Notes: a model not told the origin generated them from the sequence alone. A stretch of DNA of 37,281 bases from an uncultured Verrucomicrobiales bacterium (GCA_938082635.1 CALLLI010000465.1:1-37281); one strand, 5' to 3'; positions 16,896 through 27,000 are shown, counted from the first letter of the stretch. Program-made: numbers and translations.

Positions 16896-18818
16896 TTAAT
16901 CGACAAATAGGAATTCGTTTCTCACGAACAAGGTCCGTATGTAGGCAGCCAGGGCTTCCCTGGCACGAGCATCCTGAGCCACCTCGGAGTCGGCCAGGCT
17001 TTCGGTGTAAACCTGAAGAAAGGTCAATCCAGCATCGATTTCCTCCGACGTAGGCTTGCGGTCAAGGATCGTGCTGTGTGCGTTGTTGATGATCTCTGGC
17101 TCTGTTAGCCGAGCTAACTTAACGGCGAACGCCATCGCGTTGTCGTGCACGAAGGGCGCGTTCATGAGATACAGCGCCTGGGTCGGCGTCGTCGTGATGA
17201 GGCGTTCTGCGGTGCTAGCGTTTGGATCCGCCCCGTCAAACAGTGCTAGGAAGGGATGCCGTTTCAATCGCTTCTGCATGAGGTAGACGCTGCGGGTGTT
17301 CGTCTTGTAAACGCCGTAGTAGGGCGCGTGCTGCGTGAAGCCCCAAGTGTCTTCTGCCGGAAATGGGTGTTCGCCGCCCATGTCTAAGGCGAGCTGACCG
17401 CTTAGATAGAGAACGGAGTCACGATACTCTTCGGCACTCAGCCGCCGACGCGGGAAACGCCAGAGGAATCGATCTTCGGGATCGATCTCGGCGTGCTCCG
17501 GCTTCTCCATGGATGCGAGTTGGTAAGTGGCCGAATTCATCATGAGTCGATGCATTGTCTTCACCGACCATCCGCTCTCGATGAATCGCGAGGCTAACCA
17601 ATCAAGCAACTCGGGATGCGTGGGTCTTTCGCCACGCGCTCCAAAGTCATTCTCCGTGCGCACCAGGCCTTGGCCAAAGTGTTTCTGCCAGATCCTATTC
17701 ACCATCACTCGCGCCGAGAGCGGATTGTCCTTCCTAGTGAACCACTCGGCCAGCTGCAAACGTCCACTGCCTTTCTCATGTTCGGGCAAATGGTCGCCAC
17801 CAAGAATGGTCAAGTTTCGCCGCGCAACGGTCTCCCCAAGGCTCTTGTGATCACCCCGCTTGTGTATGCGAGCATCCTTGGGCTCGCCGTCGAATGCTCC
17901 ATAAGCGTGGTCGATCGTCGTTTGCTCAGCACCCTGCGGTGTTAGAGTGACCATGTCGTACGGACGTTTCTTCTCTTCGGAACCTGGAAACGAATACTTG
18001 GTAATCTCAAAGATGCCATAGAGCGCGTAATAGTTGTCCGCATTCACCGGATCATACTTGTGGTCATGACATCTGGCACAGCCTAGTGTGAGTCCCAAGA
18101 CCGATTGGCCCAAGGTATCCAGCGTGTCTTGAATGGTAAGATAGTGATAGTTCTCCACGTCGAATCCGAATCGGCGCGAGATTGCAATGAACCCCGTGGC
18201 CACGATGTGGTTGGCGTAGTCTTCCGGTGACAATTGATTTGCCCGTGCGGCGATGAGGTCCCCGGCCAACTGCAGCCTGACAAACTCATCATAAGGCATG
18301 TCGGCGTTGTAAGCATTGATGACCCAGTTGCTGTATTTATAGGCAAATCGGACAGGGTAATCGCCTGTTTCACCGGCCGTGTCCGCATAACGAACGACAT
18401 CGAGCCAATGTCGTCCTCAATGCTCGCCATAGTGCGAGGATCGAAGAAGTCATTCGACCACCTTCTCGAAAGCGCTTGGTGTGTCATCCGCTAGAAATGC
18501 CTCAACCTCATCAGGGGTCGGTGGTAGGCCGATAAGATCATAAGTCACACGGCGAATCAGAGCCCGCTTGTCGGCGGAGCCAAGCGGTTGCATGCCGCGT
18601 TCCTCCAAAGCATCGAGGATGAAGGCATCGATCGCGTTTCTCGCCCATTTGGAATCAATGTGAGGCGGTGTCTTGTCCTCAATGGGCTGCAAGGACCAAA
18701 GTTGGCGCTCTTCCGGGGTGATCGGTCCCCCTCGGATCTCGGCCCCGCACACGTTGCCAGCCAGCGTGAGGATGAGGAAACCTACGCTAAGCAGAGATTG
18801 GGTGCGCTGGCATGGCAT
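16896..18818 (-). pseudogene. Broken PSD1 protein, DUF1549-DUF1553 (two in-frame stops)
   Basis: One frame runs from ATG 18818 (MPCQRTQSLLSVGFLILTLAG, signal peptide) to TAA at 16896, 640 codons. DUF1549 is at the N-terminal side (RRVTYDLIGLPPTPDEVEAF, later LGLTLGCARCHDHKYDPV with a CxxCH motif), and DUF1553 at the C-terminal side (GRLQLAEWFTRKDNPLSARV, NRIWQKHFGQGLVRTENDFG). Two stops lie 11 codons apart: TGA at 18450-18452 (FEKVVE-stop-LLRSSHYGEH) and TGA at 18417-18419 (HYGEH-stop-GRHWLDVVRYAD). In intact relatives the second site is Trp (GERWGRHW), consistent with TGG to TGA, and the first is normally Arg, consistent with CGA to TGA. The role of this planctomycete/Verrucomicrobia family is unproven; it is thought to act outside the cytoplasm. 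Confidence 0.88.
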
Positions 18819-18963
18819 CGTCAATGCGTACCAGCCTCGTTTCCAACAGTCAATGCAGCTCAGTCTTTGGAAGGTTGGTTGCGGAAAGGCTCTAGCTTTT
18901 ACGCATGGATCTTGGGATTCTCCACGAGTCCTCCAATTTCTTTCCAATAACCAAAGAGTCTCT

Positions 18964-20337
18964 ATGAAACCCGCTGAATCGAACAAGACGAAGAACCTCA
19001 CCTCTAGCATGAGCCGCCGACGCTTCGTGGGGTCTGCGGTCGGCGCGACGATCGGTTTGCAGATCGTTCCTCGGCACGTGATCGGCGGGCAGGGGCAGAC
19101 GCCGCCGAGTGAGCGGCTTCACATTGCAGGCGTCGGTGTCGGCGGGCAGGGCGGGGGAAACATCGGGGAGATGACCAAGCTGAAACAGAATTTCGTTGCC
19201 TTGTGTGATGTGGATTGGAAACGCGCCGTCGGGACATTCAGCCAGCATCCCAAGGCGCAGCGGTTCAAGGACTATCGCGAGATGTTCGATAAAGTGAAAG
19301 ACATCGATGCCGTGGTGGTCTCGACGCCCGATCACATGCATGCGCCCGTTGCCTTGATGGCCATGCGGATGGGCAAGCATGTTTATGTCGAGAAGCCCAT
19401 GGCGCATTCCATTGAGGAAGCGCGCCTGATGACTCAAGTAGCGAAAGCGCAAGGGGTGGTGAGTCAGATGGGGAACAACGGCCACGCCAGCGAGGGGCTG
19501 CGACTAACAAGAGAATGGATTCAAGCAGGGGTGATCGGCAAGGTAAGCGAGATTCACTGTTGGAGTGATCGCCCGGGCAATTTCTGGAGGCAGGATGAAA
19601 TGCGCCCAGCGGAGACCCCTCCGATTCGTGAAGACCTCGATTGGGATCTTTGGTTAGGCGGTGCGCCGAAGCGTCCTTACAATCACATCTACTCTCCAGT
19701 GGCCTGGCGCGGCTGGTTTGATTTCGGCACCGGAGCCATGGGTGACATGGCCATTCACAACATGGATCCCGCGTTTTATGCTTTGGATCTCGATGCTCCT
19801 TACGCGGCAGAGTCCAAAACCAGCCAACCGCTGAAAGCGGAATCCTATCCTGCCTGGCAACGCATCAAGTACTTCTTCAAAGCGAAAGGTGACCGACCCG
19901 AAGTGACCCTAACATGGCATGACGGAGGCAAGATGCCGCCCCGCCCAGAGGGCTTGGAAGAGGGACGAAATTTAGAGGACAATGGGATCTATTTCGTCGG
20001 CGACAAGGGCGTGATGTTGTGCGGTGGCTGGGCCGGGGTGCCGCGATTGATTCCAGAGAGCCGGATGGGTGACTTCACACGTCCCGCCAAGACACTAGCA
20101 CGTTCTCCAGGACATCGGGCGGAATGGATTCAGGGCTGCAAGGAGAACAATCCGGACTTCGCCAAGGCTGGCTTCGCCTACTCTGGACCGTATACAGAAG
20201 CCTTGCTCGTTGGCAATCTAGCCACACGCTTGCAGAAACGCATCGAATGGGATGCCAAGACCATGAAAGCAACCAACGCGCCAGAAGCGGATCCGCTCAT
20301 CCGCAAGAGCTACCGCGAAGGCTTTGGGATCTCTTGA
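18964..20337 (+). CDS. Tat-exported Gfo/Idh/MocA family oxidoreductase
   Basis: This 457-residue protein starts at the ATG at 18964; a downstream ATG at 19009 (MSRRRFVGSAVGATIGLQIV) is possible. The SRRRFVG motif and hydrophobic stretch form a twin-arginine signal. The Rossmann motif is GVGVGGQGGGNIGEM, followed by ALCDVDWKRA, STPDHMHAPV and VYVEKPMAHSIEEA with the family catalytic-region Lys. The second domain has FGTGAMGDMAIHNMDPAFY. Such proteins redox-modify sugars with tightly bound NAD(P), and Tat export of folded, cofactor-loaded enzyme fits. It is divergent from the broken PSD1 gene (145 bases) and is the first intact gene to the right of the decay island. The sugar substrate is unknown. 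Confidence 0.9.
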   Translation: MKPAESNKTKNLTSSMSRRRFVGSAVGATIGLQIVPRHVIGGQGQTPPSERLHIAGVGVGGQGGGNIGEMTKLKQNFVALCDVDWKRAVGTFSQHPKAQRFKDYREMFDKVKDIDAVVVSTPDHMHAPVALMAMRMGKHVYVEKPMAHSIEEARLMTQVAKAQGVVSQMGNNGHASEGLRLTREWIQAGVIGKVSEIHCWSDRPGNFWRQDEMRPAETPPIREDLDWDLWLGGAPKRPYNHIYSPVAWRGWFDFGTGAMGDMAIHNMDPAFYALDLDAPYAAESKTSQPLKAESYPAWQRIKYFFKAKGDRPEVTLTWHDGGKMPPRPEGLEEGRNLEDNGIYFVGDKGVMLCGGWAGVPRLIPESRMGDFTRPAKTLARSPGHRAEWIQGCKENNPDFAKAGFAYSGPYTEALLVGNLATRLQKRIEWDAKTMKATNAPEADPLIRKSYREGFGIS

Positions 20338-20350
20338 ACCACTGCGGCTA

Positions 20351-20379
20351 GAAGCCACAGCTATCGTAGCGGTGGCTTC
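20351..20379. repeat. Intergenic hairpin after the oxidoreductase gene
   Basis: GAAGCCAC (20351-20358) pairs perfectly with GTGGCTTC (20372-20379), and inside them GCTA pairs with TAGC around TCG, giving about 12 bp with one mismatch. It starts 14 bases after the stop at 20337. No T-run follows. It may act as an RNA stabiliser or terminator-like structure, or be a dispersed palindrome. Confidence 0.45.
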
Positions 20380-20423
20380 CAATCGCCGAACTAACATTGC
20401 CTCTTTGGGCTGCCCGAATCGCC

Positions 20424-21461
20424 ATGAAATCAAATCTCCTATCAGCCGTGCGTATACTAGCACTGATCACCTATGCAGCTACGGCGCCAGCCGAGGATGC
20501 TTGGACGGACATCACGGCAGCTTTGCTAGAGCAACTAAAGGCGCCCGATGTCGAGCCAGCCTTCCCGGGAGGATGTTCTGGAGTGGTGGTGAATCGGACG
20601 AACGGCGAGGTTACCATCAAGGTGGTTGGCCACGGATTGTGGCGCAGTGGAGATCAGGGAAAGATTTGGAAGCGGGTGGATCAAGAGGCCGTTTCCGGTC
20701 GAGATGAAACGGGTTGGGCGACCAGCGTCGATCAGAATGCCCCGGCACGAATCGCGACGTTCTCTCTCGACGGCAGCGCTGGCTGGACGCCGGACGGCAA
20801 GAAGTGGTACAAGTTCACCGACCTGGGACGCAACTGGGATTACGGTTCGGTAGATTGGGGTGCTGCCAATCCACAAACTATCATTGCGGCTAAACACGAA
20901 ACGAGTCCGCCGGGAGAAGTCTATGCGACTGCGGATGGCGGCGTGACCTGGAAGCAACTTTCAGTCCATCTCAAGGAAAGCCGCGGAGAGATCTCCATGG
21001 TCGGCGCGCTGGGTGAGACCACCTTTGTTTGTTCGACGGGAGAGGGGATTCATCGCAGTACGGATTTCGGCAATTCGTGGAAGCTGGTTTCTCCGGCCAA
21101 TCCACAGACACGGATTCCTGTGCTCTTCAATGGGGCGCACTATTTGGGAACGGCGACCGGTTTGTTAGTGAGCCGGAATCAGGGAGCCACGTGGAAGAAG
21201 CAGGGCGGCGAGGTGAATGTCTGGCAAGGGCCGTTCTTTGGAAGCGACGATAAGAACATGCTTGTGGTCGGCAAGGAGCACGTTCACCTGACAGAAGATG
21301 GCGGAGAGCATTGGAAACGAGTCGCCGCCGTGAAACCAAAGGAAAGCGGGTTCCTCTTCACCACGAACTGGTTTGGCTGCTATGCGTGGGATCCCGTGAA
21401 CCAGATTCTCTACGCCTCTTCCATGGGGAATCCGGTGTTCAGATTGAAACTGCGGCTTTGA
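20424..21461 (+). CDS. Exported BNR/Asp-box beta-propeller protein
   Basis: This 345-residue protein starts at the ATG at 20424 (MKSNLLSAVRILALITYA signal peptide); an upstream TTG is less likely. At least six Asp-box/BNR-like turns are visible: SGDQGKIWK, TPDGKKWY, TADGGVTWK, STDFGNSWK, SRNQGATWKK and TEDGGEHWKR. These mark a six- or seven-bladed propeller as in sialidases, VPS10 and photosystem-assembly YCF48 proteins. I see no arginine triad or other sialidase catalytic set, so a binding or structural role is more likely than hydrolysis. It follows the Gfo/Idh/MocA gene on the same strand after an 86-base gap containing a hairpin. Confidence 0.8.
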   Translation: MKSNLLSAVRILALITYAATAPAEDAWTDITAALLEQLKAPDVEPAFPGGCSGVVVNRTNGEVTIKVVGHGLWRSGDQGKIWKRVDQEAVSGRDETGWATSVDQNAPARIATFSLDGSAGWTPDGKKWYKFTDLGRNWDYGSVDWGAANPQTIIAAKHETSPPGEVYATADGGVTWKQLSVHLKESRGEISMVGALGETTFVCSTGEGIHRSTDFGNSWKLVSPANPQTRIPVLFNGAHYLGTATGLLVSRNQGATWKKQGGEVNVWQGPFFGSDDKNMLVVGKEHVHLTEDGGEHWKRVAAVKPKESGFLFTTNWFGCYAWDPVNQILYASSMGNPVFRLKLRL

Positions 21462-21508
21462 AAATTCTCCTCCTCATGACCTTGCTCGTTGGCGCACTAC
21501 CTCGATGG

Positions 21509-22687
21509 CTACGTGATCCGTGACGTCCTTGTATCTCGCACTTTAGCGCTGCGTAGCTGCTGCGGCGTCACGCCTCTCTGCCGTTTCAACACGTAGCCGA
21601 GGTAATTGTGGTGCTTAAAGCCGCAGCGCTCGGCGATGTCCGCGAAGGTGAGACCGGTTGTGCGAATCAAGTTCTCGGCCCGGCGCAGTCGTCGCTCTGA
21701 CAAGAACTCACGAAGACTTATCCCGAGAGCCTCACGGAAGCGAATCTGCAATCGGGTCTTGGATAGGCCCGTAGCCTTCGCAATGTCCTCATTGGTGATT
21801 GATTCGGCGAGATGCTCGCGCATGAACTGAATGGCGCTTCGCACTGCCGGATCAGAGATCCCTCGACTGTCAGATGAGTCGCGCACAACGATTTCGTTAG
21901 GCTGGACGCGGATCGAGTTCCCGTCGGGACGTTCGCCCGCGATCAATCGATCTAACAGATTCGCCGCTTCGAAGCCCACCCGATAGTGACCTCCTCGAGC
22001 GCTGGACAGATTCGGTGTGGCCACCTCACAAAGCGTGAGATCGTTGTCGACGCCGACCACGGCCACCTGTTCTGGGACCGTGATGCCGACCGCGCGAGCG
22101 GCCTCTAGCAGAATCAGGCCACGTTGATCGCTGCATACCATGATCGCCGCTGGCTTGGGTAACTCTGTCAGCCACGCCTGCATCTCGACAAAGTGCGCGC
22201 TGTCTCCCTCTGACTTGCCGCGCTGGGTATTGAAGGACGCGAAGCTTTCTCCGCTCGAAATGGATTTACGAAAGGCGATCTCCCTTCGCTGCGACCAGTT
22301 CTCGCCCGAGATTCCGTAGAAGCCGAAGTGAGCGAACTCCCGCTCCAGAAAGTGCCGAGCGACTCGCTGAGAGATCTTCTCATCATCCACGTGAACCAAT
22401 GGAAACTCATTGTCCGTCACCCCGAGCACGTCGACGACCGGTGTTTCCAGTTTCTTCAATCGATCGACCATCCCTTCATCCTGAATACGGGCAATGACCC
22501 CGTCTCCCTCCCAGGAATCGAACCACTCAGGCACCTCATCCTCAAGACCTCGAGCGGCGTGAAAGATCTCCCAGTTCCCCCTTTGTCGCGCAAACTGCGC
22601 AATGCCTTTCAAAATTTCCCGGCCAGACCCGAGAGAAGTTTCGACGAGAAGCGCGATACGCTTGTGTTTGCGAGCCGTGGACTTCAC
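21509..22687 (-). CDS. XylR-type transcriptional regulator (LacI-like sensor plus AraC HTH)
   Basis: This 392-residue protein equals E. coli XylR in length. Residues about 8-275 are a LacI/GalR-like periplasmic-binding fold (IALLVETSLGSGREILKGIA, AIMVCSDQRGLILLEAARA, VPEQVAVVGVDNDLTLCEVA). Residues about 290-385 are an AraC HTH pair (ITNEDIAKATGLSKTRLQIR and LTFADIAERCGFKHHNYLGY, then KRQRGVTPQQLR). The start is GTG at 22687. It would bind a sugar through the sensor domain and activate or repress nearby genes. It is divergent from galactokinase by 84 bases, so the galactokinase to sulfatase block is the obvious target; arabinose, xylose or galactose are candidate effectors. Confidence 0.9.
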   Translation of the reverse strand: MKSTARKHKRIALLVETSLGSGREILKGIAQFARQRGNWEIFHAARGLEDEVPEWFDSWEGDGVIARIQDEGMVDRLKKLETPVVDVLGVTDNEFPLVHVDDEKISQRVARHFLEREFAHFGFYGISGENWSQRREIAFRKSISSGESFASFNTQRGKSEGDSAHFVEMQAWLTELPKPAAIMVCSDQRGLILLEAARAVGITVPEQVAVVGVDNDLTLCEVATPNLSSARGGHYRVGFEAANLLDRLIAGERPDGNSIRVQPNEIVVRDSSDSRGISDPAVRSAIQFMREHLAESITNEDIAKATGLSKTRLQIRFREALGISLREFLSERRLRRAENLIRTTGLTFADIAERCGFKHHNYLGYVLKRQRGVTPQQLRSAKVRDTRTSRIT

Positions 22688-22704
22688 CGGTTCGATTTCT
22701 ACAT

Positions 22705-22720
22705 GATTTGGTCCGAAATC
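22705..22720. promoter_or_regulatory. Imperfect palindrome between regulator and galactokinase, candidate operator
   Basis: GATTTGGTCCGAAATC is a 16-base inverted repeat with six of eight pairs matching, inside the 84-base divergent gap. Position and symmetry suit a site for the adjacent XylR-type regulator, but nothing in the sequence proves it, and short AT-rich palindromes arise by chance. Confidence 0.25.
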
Positions 22721-22771
22721 TCAAGGGCACACTCTTGCTCTTGGTCTCCTTTGGGATTTTCATGGATCGAA

Positions 22772-24010
22772 ATGACAGCCCAAGTAGATCAGTTCCGAGC
22801 GCGGTTTGGCAGCGATCCGACCCTACGGATCGAGGCGCCAGGTCGGGTCAATCTGATTGGTGAGCACATTGACTATCTCGATGGTTGGGTGATGCCCGCA
22901 GCGATCGAATCGCGGATCACGCTCCTCGCCGCTCCAGGGTCAGCGGCTGGCGGCATCGAAATCTGGTCGGCTGAGCAAGGCGATTCCCAGCACGAACTCT
23001 CCGCCAGCGATTTCACCCCAAGGACAAATCCCGAAGAAACCTGGCTCAACTATCCCATCGGCGTCTTGGGCGCCTATGCTGAACATGGGGTCACCCTTGC
23101 TGCCTGCCGAGTCGCCATCTTCTCAACCGTTCCAGCCGGAGGCGGATTGAGCAGCAGCGCTGCTCTGGAGACTGCCATGGCTCTCCTCATTGAGGCGCTC
23201 AGCGGGGAAACTTGCTCCACTCGGGGCCGAGCACTCCGTTGCCAGAAGGCGGAACATGATTGGGTCGGCGTGCCTTGCGGCATCATGGACCAACTGTCGG
23301 TCGGTGCGGGGATCAAGGATCACGTTCTCCATATCGATTGCCTCACTCTCGACGTCGAAGCGATTCCTTTCCCCGCCGACATCCAAATGGTCATCGCGCA
23401 TAGCGGAGTGAACCACGCCCTAGCAGACGGCGAGTATGGCAAGCGGCGGCGAGACTGCGAGGCGGCCCTTGAGGAACTGGGCGCGGCCTCTTGGCGTGAG
23501 GTCACTCTCGAACTTGTGCAACAATGCCGCGACCAACTCGGTGAGCGCCTCTTCCGGAGAGCCAGGCACGCTGTGACCGAAAGGCAACGGGTCGCCGATT
23601 TCGCCACCGCCCTGAGGTCTGGCCATCCCGAGGAACTACCTGCGCTAATGCGAGCGGGGCACGACTCCCTCCGGGAGGACTACGAGGTCACGTGTCCGGA
23701 ACTCGACTTCCTTGTCGATGCCGGTTTCGAGTTCACGCCCTCGGGACACTTCGGCTCCCGAATGACCGGTGCAGGATTCGGCGGGGCGACCATCCATCTT
23801 GTTCACGACTCCGCAGCTTCTACTTACATCGAGCACCTTCGGTCGCGCTATCGTGAGGTCTTTGATCGAGATCTGAACTGCTTCGTCACCTCCGCCTCTG
23901 AAGGCGCCCATTGTACTACATTCACCTCATTGAAACCCACCCTGGAAAAGCGATTTCTTAACAACCGGCCCACTTCATCGATCAGAACCGGAAACTCTTG
24001 CACCGCCTGA
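22772..24010 (+). CDS. galK: Galactokinase
   Basis: This 412-residue protein starts at ATG 22772 (MTAQVDQFRARFG); the frame is open upstream but that sequence is non-homologous. All three GHMP-kinase motifs are visible: the galactokinase signature GRVNLIGEHIDYLDGWVMP, the P-loop-like VPAGGGLSSSAALETA, and GSRMTGAGFGG. The catalytic Asp lies in CGIMDQLSVGAG. The enzyme phosphorylates alpha-D-galactose at C1 with ATP in the cytoplasm, the first step of the Leloir route. About 30 residues follow the usual end (after FVTSASEGAHC), which is unusual. It is divergent from the XylR-type regulator and leads a run of same-strand glycan genes, tying that block to galactose-containing substrates. Confidence 0.93.
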   Translation: MTAQVDQFRARFGSDPTLRIEAPGRVNLIGEHIDYLDGWVMPAAIESRITLLAAPGSAAGGIEIWSAEQGDSQHELSASDFTPRTNPEETWLNYPIGVLGAYAEHGVTLAACRVAIFSTVPAGGGLSSSAALETAMALLIEALSGETCSTRGRALRCQKAEHDWVGVPCGIMDQLSVGAGIKDHVLHIDCLTLDVEAIPFPADIQMVIAHSGVNHALADGEYGKRRRDCEAALEELGAASWREVTLELVQQCRDQLGERLFRRARHAVTERQRVADFATALRSGHPEELPALMRAGHDSLREDYEVTCPELDFLVDAGFEFTPSGHFGSRMTGAGFGGATIHLVHDSAASTYIEHLRSRYREVFDRDLNCFVTSASEGAHCTTFTSLKPTLEKRFLNNRPTSSIRTGNSCTA

Positions 24011-24059
24011 AGTTGACCTCTTCTCCCAATCTAGACCTCCACTAAACGTACCCTCTGCG

Positions 24060-27000
24060 ATGATTTCACTCAATCACTTTCGACTCCGTTCCTTACCGCT
24101 GGCGACCCTGCTTGCGGTCTTCTCTTCACTACTGGGCTTATGGATCGCCTCTGCGCAAGATCCCTTCGTGGATGAGTTTGACGGACCTGAGTTGGATGGG
24201 TCCTGGACGATCCTCGACAATGAGGGCGACACTCACATTGGCTTCAATGCCGCGGGCGAATACGAGATCGTTGATTCGCAATCGACGGCGGATGCGGGAC
24301 TGGCTAGGACCATGTCAGGGTCGGGCGATTTCACCGCTGATGCTTCGATTAGGCTGGAGAATTTCTTCGATGGCAATGTGGATTTCAAATTCCGATTTCT
24401 CGCCCCGAAATTCATGGAGTTGGTTTTCAATCAGAATAATTTCATGCGGGTCTTCTCCGGTGAACGCGGTGGCAATACCGTAACGGTCTCAGACTTCGGC
24501 TATGAGGAGGGCACACCGATGCACATTCGTTACTCATGGTCGGAAGCGGAAGGCACCTTGCGCATTGGTGTTGGGCTGAAAGATGAGCCAATGCGGTTGC
24601 TCACCACCATCGACGGCCTGGAGGGTTTTCAACCGAATCGTGCAGACCTCGTTCTCTTTAAAATTGGCGAGGGCGACCACCAACCGCGTCTCTTCATTGA
24701 CCGTTTCGAAATTCAAGACGTCGCTCTCCCAATCGGCATTCCGCCATTCGTAGACGACTTTTCCGGACCGGCACTCGCTGAAGGTTGGACACCACTCGAT
24801 AACGAAGAGGGTGCAACGCAGATCGGATTCTCCGACGGTATCTACGAGATCAGAGACAACCAAGAGGGTGGCGACGCTGGATTGCGTCGACCTGTTGGCG
24901 GCGTAGGAAGTTTCACTGCTAGTGCCAAGATCAAGTTTCTCGACTTCGCGGGATCCAACACAGATTTCAAATTTCGGTTCATTGGCACCGGCAAGTTCAT
25001 CGAAATCGTCTACAACAGTTTCGATGATATCCGGGTCTTTTCGCAGGAAATTGGCGACAATGTGGCGCGCTTCAACCAGATCGGCTTTGCAGATGGCGAT
25101 GTGTTAGATTTGAAGCTGGCCTTTGATGCTCTCACAGGCACCGCTCAGGTAGGCGTGGCGCAGAATGGTGGGCCGATGATCGTGCTCGCGGAAATTACCG
25201 ATCTGTTCGATTTCACCCCTAACAATGCCGACTTGCTCATGTTCAAATTTGGCGAGGGCAACGGCAATGCGCCTAGGTTGCAACTGGATCACTTTGAGAT
25301 CAGTGACGGCTTTCTTCCTGTGGACGTGCAACCCTTCATCGACGACTTTGACGGGCCCGAGTTGATGTCAGCTTGGATCGCTTTGGGATCGGAAGCAGAT
25401 CAACTGGGATTCAATGAGGACGGACAATACGAGATCAACGCCGCACAGAATCCTGAGAATGCGGGACTCCAGTTACGTCTCCCTGCTCCTGGGAGCATGA
25501 CGGCGGATCTTTCGGTAAAACTCAGCGACTTCGTCGATTCCCAATCGGAATTGCGCCTGTCCTTTCCTGGCCCTGGCGGCATCGACATCATCGTTGGGAG
25601 TACAGGCTCGCTTAAGGTGACCTCCGTAGACAAAGGTGATCTAGCAAACGTCGAGGACTTTACTCTCGCGGATGGCGATACGTTAGACCTTCGCTTTGCT
25701 TGGGATGCCGAGATCGAAGAGCTCGAGGTCGGCGCAGGAAAGAATGGCGAAGGCTTAGAATTGATCGTGGGCGAGTTTGAGTTTGAGAATCTCGATCCGC
25801 GCGTGATGGAGGTCGCTCTTTCGACAAGCGGCGGCGACGATAAATCGCCTAGCATGTTACTTGATAAGTTCAACGTCCGTCAAGGATTTGCCCGAGTCCC
25901 AGCAGAGCGCGTCGAGCCGTTTGCCGACGACTTTGATGGTCCCGCGTTATCCGATCGCTGGACCATTCTTGGCGAAGAAGAAGGAAGAGGATTTACAGAT
26001 GGTGCCTACCAGTTTACCGACCCCTCACAGTCCTCCGACGTCGCTGGCATCAGGACATTCCTACTCGGCGAAGGCAGTTTCACCGTCGATGCGCATGTCA
26101 CCTTCGACATGTTCACTGGCACCGGCTCAGACTTCAAATTCCGCTTCTTTGGCGGCCAGTTCATCGAACTCGTCCATAACAGCTTTGATGACGTCCGCAT
26201 GCACTCGGGTGAAAAGGGAGCGATCAGCCGTGTTGAGAATATTGGCATTGTGGATGTCGAGCCCGTGCAGTTTCGCTTTGTGTGGAATGAATCCTTAGGG
26301 CAAGCCCAGTATGGCGTCTTGATCGGTGAAGGGCCGTGGAAGATCATCGGCTCCGTCGCGGGACTCACAGAGTTCACTCCGAATGAAGTCGATATGGTGT
26401 TCTTTAAATTCGGCGATGGTGAAGCGCCGCAAATGTCGGTCGATCGTTTCGAGATCCGGGCCGGTGTGTTCGAGATGCCAACGGATCCTCCCATTCAGCT
26501 ATTTGTCGACCCGTTCGACGGGCCTGACCTTGAAGAGGGGTGGGCTTTGATTGACGAGAGCCCCGAGGCTCAAGTCGGGTTTGGTGCCAGTGTTTATGAA
26601 ATCCGGGATCCGTCCACTTCAGCGGGAAACTCCGGCATCCGACGCGCGTTCGAAGGCAAGGGCGGCAGCTTCACGGCGGAGCTCGCGCTTACGTTCGACG
26701 GATTCGCGGGCTCGAACACGGATTTCAAATACCGCTTCTTCGGCGGCAAGTTTATCGAAGTGGTCTATAACAGTTTCGACGACATCCGCGTGTTCTCACA
26801 AGAGCGCGGTGAGAATGTGAATAGCATTCAAGGCGTAGGCATCAGTGACGGCGACGCCGTTCGACTACGGTTCATTTGGGATGAATCGGCCAGCACGGCG
26901 ACCATTGGCTTGTCGATCAATGAGAACCCCATGGAAGTCATTGCTAAAATCGATGACTTGCAGGAGTTCGCCCCAGACACCGTCGACTTCGTCATGTTTA

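Noticed and set aside
12845-18818. Programmed frameshifting, stop-codon readthrough or an alternative genetic code
   Set aside because: Both TAG and TGA are involved, they replace different expected residues, frameshifts are present too, and neighbouring genes end normally at TGA and TAA.
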